A stretch of DNA of 64,000 nt from Diphasiastrum complanatum (Eukaryota; Streptophyta; Lycopodiopsida; Lycopodiales; Lycopodiaceae): contig CM055108.1 in assembly GCA_029204225.1 (NCBI GenBank), positions 11,005,782 through 11,069,781 on the forward strand, read 5' to 3'. The position numbers and the translations under genes are program-made. The notes under the pieces were generated by a model. It was not told the origin of the DNA. It was given only the letters and a program-made list of their open reading frames with translations, and did not search any database. The first letter of the stretch is position 1. The number at the start of each line of letters is the position of its first letter. Positions 57,854 through 64,000 of this stretch are shown here, piece by piece.

Positions 57854-58995
57854 TTGTCAATATTGCAGAGATGCATCTATAGTCTAAAACAGGCATCACG
57901 AGCCTGGTATAAAAAGCTTGATGATATTCTTAAGTCTCTAGGCTTCAATCCTACTCAACCAGACTACAATGTCTACATTAAAAGAGTAGGAAAGAATTTT
58001 GTGATACTGACCATTTTTGTGAATGATTCGTTGATGATAGAAAATTCCTTGATGCTGATCAAAGACACGAAGAGTCAGATTTCTGAAAGCTACAAAATCA
58101 CAGATCTTAGAGAAGCAATGAAATACCTAAGGCTAGAGATCAGAAGAGATCGAACAAAGGGCGAAATGCACTTGAGTCAGTCAGAATATGCTAGAAAAGT
58201 GCTAAAGAAGTACCACATGATGGACTGCAAAGAAAAAGACACACCAATGATAGTTGGAGCCAAGCTAACGAAGCAAGAATGCCCAAAAACGGAAGAGGAA
58301 GAACATAAGATGACAGGTATACCCTACTAGAACTTAATCGGTAGTATGATGTACTTGACAATTTGTTCCAATCCCAATCTAGCTTTCTCTGTTCACGCCT
58401 TGAGACAATTCTCTTCCAATCCTGGCCTAGCACACTAGCAAATGGCCACACGAATCCTACAGAATCTGAAGGGTACCCAGAATATGGGATTAACCTACAG
58501 AGCTGAAAACAAAAAAAAAGGATTCGAGCTGCACCACTACAATGATGCAAGCTGGGCGAGCTGCAAAGATGACAACAAGTCCATTACTGGAGGATGTACA
58601 ATAGCGTGCGGAGCTGCAATCAGTTGGATATGCAAAAAGCAAACCTTGGTGGCTCAATCATCTTGCGAAGCTGAATACATCGCAGCTTCAAAGGTGGCAA
58701 ATGAGGTACTGTGGATGCAGATGATGTTGGAGGCAATCGGGATACCACAAGAAGGACCAAGCATGATGATGATGGACTCTCAGAGTGCCATCTAACTATC
58801 CCAAGATCTTGTCTTCCATTCAAAGACAAAACACATACATTTGAAGTACCATCACATTCAAGATTTGATTTCTAAAGGAGAGCTCCAAGTCCAGTATATT
58901 AAAATAGAAGACATGATTGAAGCCACTCGACAAGCCACTCTTTGCCAAGCAAAGAAAGACAATTGGATTGAACGTGCAAAGCTGCAAAGTTGAAG
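57854..58995 (+). pseudogene. Copia-C RT C-terminus and RNase H
   Basis: The fragment begins SLKQASRAWYKKLDDILKSL. The catalytic box is FVND instead of YVDD. ISESYKITDLREAMKYLRLE and MTGIPY lead, after one stop, into NLIGSMMYL; another stop precedes MATRILQNLKGTQNMGLTYR. RNase H includes NDASWASCKDDNKSITGG, QSSCEAEYIAAS and DSQSAI, then a stop, then KTKHIHLKYHHIQDLI. At least three stops and the altered active site show decay. The end is a GAAGAGGGAG purine tract at 58994-59003. Confidence 0.85.
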
Positions 58996-59003
58996 AGGGA
59001 GTG

Positions 59004-59725
59004 TCAGAAATGGTGAACTCCTGCAACTTTGCCGCAACACGAACACGAAGCGAAGGTCGAACGACAACAATTTACGAAAGTCAATGTGCCTTGAATTGAA
59101 GGACGAACGACTCATGAATCATTTTTGAATCGTAAACATACCTCCAGAACCATAAACCGCAAAGGGATGCAAAACAAAATGTTACAAAAGAAACAAAAAG
59201 AACGAAAACAAACGAAGGAAATGAAACAAACGAAAGAAGAACCTTTTGCGTTGCCAGCTGGCAGCTCAATGGGCTTGGAGTCATACACTTCATGCCCAGG
59301 TGCAACGAGTGGCAACGATGGAGAGTAAATGATTAGTTAATTAGCGTTAACTAGTCTTGTGATTTCTGCATTTAGCCATCTTGTAAACTCCACAGTGTGG
59401 AGATATAAACTATTCTCTCTGGATCATAAATAGAAGAGAATAGACAGAATTTTTGTAAGAGACATAGAGAGAGGTGTAGTGAGTAGAGCAGAAAAGAAAA
59501 ATACTAGATACTAAAGAGCTGTGCATGAAAGTCTGCGAACGAGCGCAGAACACAACGAAAGAGCAGAGTGTCATTCCGCCAACGAGCGAGACATTGACGA
59601 TCTCGTTCTAAAATTAAACTGATAATACAATCACTCTATTTTCATGTATCTCCTTGTCTTGTGCTTTCTATCTTGATTGCTAGAATGAAATGTGTTCTGT
59701 GATGTGCAGTCACGTGTCTAGGTTC
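59004..59725 (+). repeat. Presumed LTR of copia-C
   Basis: It starts TGTCAGAAATGG immediately after the purine tract. It contains a promoter-like GTGGAGATATAAACTATTC at about 59396 and AACGAGCG-rich downstream sequence. The right end is not clear because copia-D sequence follows directly. Confidence 0.5.
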
Positions 59726-59738
59726 ATATGAAACTTCC

Positions 59739-61500
59739 GTGCAAAAGAAAATTCAAAGACACAAAATTGTTTGCGAATATGAAAACGAAAACGAAAAAGA
59801 AACAGTTTCGCTTTTGCGACACCGAACAATTTTTGCTTCTATGAATTGGGCAAAAAGATGCATTGGTAACAAAGTGAAGCAGATCAGAACAGATCAAGGT
59901 GGAGATTTCATCTACAATCACTTCACTGACTTCTGCAATGATCATGGTATCATTCACAGAAGGATTGCATTTTACACACCACAGCACAACAATGTTGCAA
60001 AAAAAAGGAATAGGACCCTAATGGAAGCTGTCAGATGCATGATGGCCTACTCGAAAGCTCCAAGAGTACTGTGGATTGAAGCAGTAGCTACAACTGCTTA
60101 CATTCAGAACAGGACAAGAAAGTCTAGAGTTCCTCACATGACACCACACGAATTATGGTGGGGTAGAAAACCCAATCTGACCTACATCAGAATCTTTGGC
60201 TGTGCAGCTTATGCACATATTCTTGATAAGCTTCGAAAGAAGCTTGATGAGAAAGCTGAATAGGGATATCTAGTAGGATATGACAATAATTCGTCATACT
60301 ACAGAGTCTACATGCCAGAGACAAACACTGTGAAGACAGTTAGAGATGTCAAGGTTGATGAGAGCAGAATGATGGCCAACGATGATCCTATCAGCTATGA
60401 AGTTCTTGAAAGACAATACTACGATCTACCAACTATGACAGAGAGAACAGAGTACGAATACGAACATGAAGATTTTCGAGTCGCTTTGTATTCAAGTGAC
60501 GAATCAGATGAAGAAAACTTTGAGAGACAGCCTACTGCTACAGTACTTGTAAACTGAAATGGTTCTAGACCTAGCAGAGCAGACAAAGGCAAAGGCATTG
60601 CAGTTCTAGGAGGATCTTCTAGAAGGTCGACAAGACAACGAAAAACGCCAGCAAGATATGTGTCAGGCAGCTCTGTTTCTACATCAAAAGAATTTTGTGG
60701 ATTTAGTGGCGAACCACAAACATTCGAAGAAGCAGTTGAATGTCCAGAGAAGGACAAATGGATCCAAGCCATGAATAAGGAGATGGAATCCATGAGGAAG
60801 AACCAGGTATGGACGTTGCAACCATTACCAAATAAGCGAAAGGCTGTAAAATACAAATGGGTATACAAGCTAAAGTATGGACCAGATGGAGATGTCTCAA
60901 AGTATAAGACAAGACTTGTAGCAAAGGGATTTTCTCAGAGATATGGTATTGATTATTTTGAGACCTTCTCTCCTATTGTGAAACATTCGTTCCTACGTTT
61001 ACTATTTGCATATGCGGCTGCTTATGATTTCAAGATTCACATCGTGGACAAGAAGACAGCCTTCTTGCATGGTGAGTTAGATGAAGAGGCCTATATGGAT
61101 CAACTCCCAGGATATTTCTCAAATTCACTTCCTAGTTATGCATGCAGAATGCATAGGAGTATCTACGGTCTGAAGCAGTCAGATTGACAATGGTACAAGA
61201 AGAAAGATCAAGCCCTGAAATCCTTAGGATTCAAGCCACTAATGGATGATTCCAATGTGTATGTAAGAATTACAGATGATAAGATCATCATTGTAGCTAT
61301 GTATGTGGACGATACTCTGATACTCTGCAAGAGTGAGAAGCTTATTGCTGAAGTGAAGAATGATATCTTGAAACATTTCGAGATTGTAGATCTGTTCATG
61401 CGAATAATAGTATCAAAGGCTACAGGAGCTTCAAGAGAAGGATTTTTGTGTAAAGAAGCAGACTTACAAACTTCTATTTCTTTTTCAGTAAGATGTGACA
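59739..61500 (+). pseudogene. Copia-D pol (integrase and RT), multiple stops
   Basis: Integrase begins near 59843 (QIRTDQGGDFIYNHFTDFCN, PQHNNVAKKRNR, HELWWGRKPN). TAG at 60261 and TGA at 60555 interrupt it. RT runs KWIQAMNKEMESMRKNQVWT, KYKWVYKLKYGPDGDV, FSPIVKHSFLR, IYGLKQSD, then a TGA at 61185, then MYVDDTLIL with an intact YVDD. Homology ends near 61440, so RNase H is missing. The 59739-59830 part is LTR-like, not pol, so gag and protease are deleted. Confidence 0.85.
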
Positions 61501-62039
61501 TCAAGATCCAAACGTCGATAGGCACAGGGGCAAGAAAGTTGATAGTAGGAAGGCTCCAAAGCCTATAGGCAGTAAAGGTAGATTTGAACTCAATAGTTCT
61601 GTTGGGTACAAAAGGGATTTGACAGTTTTTCGATTGGCAATGTCATATGAAGATTGGTCACCAATATCACGGATATCTTGAGAAAACAATTCAAGCTGAA
61701 AAGCATTGTCCTCATCAAGCTCATCTAAAAAGACCAAAGGGTGAGGTGAAATCGTGCATCAGAGGAAGTTTGTGGCACATCAACAAAGGAATTACCATTC
61801 TCATTCTCAAGGCACGCAAAGACTTTTCTAATATGTAGATTAAAAAATCTTTCATCTTCTTCAAATCTTGCGACAAATTCATTGAGCCGGCCATACAGAT
61901 CTTCTACCAGATTCAAAGTATCTTTCTTTTTAACAAACTCTAGATAGATCTTAACCCAGTCCAAAGTCCCCAACAGATCAGTCAGCACAAAACCGCACGA
62001 GTTAGTACAGTGGGGAAGACAGGTGTCATAACTGAGCAT
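61500..62039 (-). pseudogene. Unrecognised open segment (two frames), partly shared with 39.2 kb
   Basis: On minus, 62039-61725 encodes LSYDTCLPHCTNSCGFVLTD, then LEFVKKKDTLNLVEDLYGRL, EFVARFEEDERFFNLHIRKV and FVDVPQTSSDARF. After a one-base frame change, 61737-61501 gives FLDELDEDNAFQLELFSQDI and further sequence. It does not match copia or gypsy motifs that I know. The start matches the 39.2-kb segment. I infer a captured or repeat-borne gene fragment. Confidence 0.4.
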
Positions 62040-62250
62040 TAGTTGTTATCCATGTCCAAAAGAAGTTATACTACTTATCAGCATAAATAGCATTTTAAAT
62101 CATAGTCCAGTCTTCCCAAATGCAAAGACAATTTTTTAGCGATAGGCCAAGCCCCTCTGTTACTGTATCAGGGCGAGTGCCATGCTGATCAATTTTTGGG
62201 CATTGGTCCGTATCAATTCATTTCATTTACAACAAAAGCATGAAAAGTTT

Positions 62251-62643
62251 TCACCGTATATATTGCTTATCGCTAAAAGAAATGGTGTGAACACGTGTGC
62301 CGGTGTCAGAGCAAATCCATGGTAGCAAAGAATGGATAGCTCCTAAATCAATCATGTCAAATTCCTTTGACAAATCACTCTTAGTAGTGTGCAAAAGAGA
62401 AGTGTCGTTAGACAAAATAAATGTATCATCGACGTAAAGAGCTATGTGAACTGAATTGGTGCCTATATGCTTCGAATAAACATTACAATCATCTAAATTG
62501 TTTGCAAATCCCAATTGAATGGGATAAGAGTTGATTCTATTGAACCATGCTCTTGCGGCCAGTTTCAGACCGTAGATTGCTTTGTGCAGCTTGCACACTT
62601 TGTGCTCTTGGCCTTTGACTTCTGTCAAAAAGTGGTGTGCCAT
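62251..62643 (-). pseudogene. Copia RT fragment
   Basis: On minus: KVCKLHKAIYGLKLAARAWF, NLDDCNVYSKHIGTNSVHIA, and LYVDDTFILS with an intact YVDD, then KEFDMIDLGAIHSLL. It ends at a stop soon after. It is oriented against copia-D. Confidence 0.85.
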
Positions 62644-62849
62644 AAGATAGGTCTAGCTCAAAAAGAAATGAATGAAAATAATTTGTGTCTAGAAAGAAAA
62701 CTTTTCGTGCATGGCAAAAACTATCTTCGTCTTTCCAATGCATGACTACGCTATCAATTTCAAACAAGACAATGGTGATAGAAATATCATTTGAACTTTG
62801 AAGAAACAAAACCTTTCTATTACCAAAGCTTTGCTAGCTTTCAGTCCTC

Positions 62850-63720
62850 ACTTTGACAAAAATGTTTGCGACCGCGAAAGTCAAAAGACACGAAGCGAAA
62901 ATGTTTGTGAACACCCTGACGAAAAAGACACAAACACAAAAATTGCGAAAGAGAATTTTTCGCGGTACAGCGGAAGAAAGTCAAACAACACGAAAGTCAA
63001 ATGACCCAAAGCGACACAAAAATTGTCACAATGTCTTTTTCAACCCTCGCGCTCCAAAAAGGATCAGCAAGATCATGCAAGTACCAAGAAGTACAAATAT
63101 CTGATATGATATCATGACATCAGCAGATGCACTCTAGGTCGTGGCTGATCTACCACTCTTGTGATTCGTGATTAGTTGTAAATGTTTAATCACTCTAATA
63201 TAGAAGTTACACGATGCGACTATATACCTTCTGGTTGATGCATGACATACCAGGTCTAATGCTAGTAAGCAAGATAGATAGACAGAAAGTCCGTCTGCGA
63301 GCGAGACAAGTTTTGTAAGCACGATCCATAGAGATCTAAGTAGTTCGCTAGTAAGCGATACATCACTTGTGGGAGAGCGTCGTTTCTCTCATGCCAACGC
63401 GATGTGTGGGTCTGTCATACAGCGCACGAAAAACAAGAAGATCAATAGATGATATTGTAGCCATTACGCACATATCTCTTTTATCTCTTCTAATGTTCAA
63501 TGAATTGTTGTCCGCCATCGTGTATGTATCTCATTCACTCATTTTATCAATTCTGCACACTGGTTGAATTTTAATGTTGTGTTAATCAAAACATAGATCA
63601 ACAACATCTGTCTACATTTTGGAGGACTGTAGGAATGATACAACTGACAGTGACCAACAATCATATTTGCAATCCATTCGAATTGTTTCGCGTTCACGAA
63701 TGTTGTCGCGCAATTTCGCA
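62850..63720 (+). repeat. 5' LTR of copia-E (left end uncertain)
   Basis: It ends CGCA at 63720, four bases before a PBS. Its left part (GTTTGCGACCGCGAAAGTC and GACACGAAGCGAAAATG) resembles the sequence at 59.73-59.83 kb that precedes copia-D. Exact start not resolved. Confidence 0.45.
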
Positions 63721-63724
63721 TTAC

Positions 63725-63737
63725 TGGTATCAGAGCC
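63725..63737 (+). other. Primer-binding site of copia-E
   Basis: TGGTATCAGAGCC matches the plant initiator tRNA-Met primer site and lies four bases after the presumed LTR end, 101 bp before a gag-type ATG at 63838. Confidence 0.85.
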
Positions 63738-63837
63738 TACCTTGTCATAGTTTGACATAGCCAAAAAGCTATCAGATCCAGGAGGCCAAGCATTCAAACA
63801 AACAACCATCAACAAGGAAACACACTTCAGAAGCAAT

Positions 63838-64000
63838 GGCTTCAATCAACAACACAGAGCAAGATTTGTACAGTTCTGAATACTTCAGGATTTAACTTTC
63901 TAGCCTGAAAAGTTAAGACATCATTGAGACTAAAGGGTGAAGGTTTCTTCCCCTGGATGGATGGCACAGAGGAGATTCCTACGACATCAGACAAAGAGCT
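63838..64000 (+). pseudogene. Copia-E gag start, partial
   Basis: The ATG at 63838 opens MASINNTEQDLYSSEYFRI and then a stop. In the next frame, FLA, a TGA in place of a Trp codon, then KVKTSLRLKGEGFFPWMDG follow to the edge. This is the typical copia gag N-terminus (FLAWK ... LRLKG). It is broken by a frameshift and a stop. Confidence 0.6.

Overview
This window is land-plant nuclear DNA. Coding patches are short, introns are several kilobases long and packed with repeats, and decayed Ty1/copia and Ty3/gypsy retrotransposons dominate. Long AT, CT and CA microsatellites are frequent. Two host genes are supported: an RRP6-type nuclear exosome exonuclease and a secreted glycine/serine-rich cell-wall protein. 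Very long TE-filled introns suggest a large-genome lineage such as a fern or gymnosperm, but no species can be assigned from the sequence alone.

Left part, 1-11 kb. A broken gypsy element on the minus strand (RT, zinc knuckle, gag, primer-binding site, LTR start) runs off the left edge. Next comes an almost complete 5.96-kb hAT-type DNA transposon (4591-10553). It has a BED-finger transposase with three introns and a proline-rich, AT-hook C-terminal part. A second, convergent small charged ORF follows, then an 84/85-bp tandem array, and GGTACCGCGG-rich terminal inverted repeats. Its coding capacity is lost through frameshifts and through stops that look like C-to-T deamination.

Middle-left, 11-30 kb. 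Seven exons of an RRP6-like exoribonuclease can be traced on the minus strand from 29441 down to 11165. They are phase-consistent at every junction and carry all DEDDy catalytic residues. The HRDC half of the gene is not in the window. Introns 4 and 5 (6.8 and 7.9 kb) hold gypsy and copia fragments, a copia deletion derivative with a perfect 5-bp target duplication, and palindromic MITE-like repeats.

Middle, 30-43 kb. This is a graveyard of gag-like, gypsy, copia and CACTA (TNP2) fragments, with minisatellites at 40.85-41.43 kb. The glycine/serine-rich protein gene at 43191-44228 is intact, with a TATA box and a poly(A) signal.

Right part, 45-64 kb. This is a dense copia nest. The most unusual item is a copia family in which the reverse transcriptase core is replaced by an unrecognised open segment of about 360 codons. 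A diverged second copy lies on the opposite strand at 48.4-49.4 kb, and the reading frame is preserved between the two apart from nonsense substitutions. Further right are a copia with an internally inverted RT, two more degenerate copia pol regions, an unrecognised segment shared with 39.2 kb, and the 5' end of another copia element running off the right edge.
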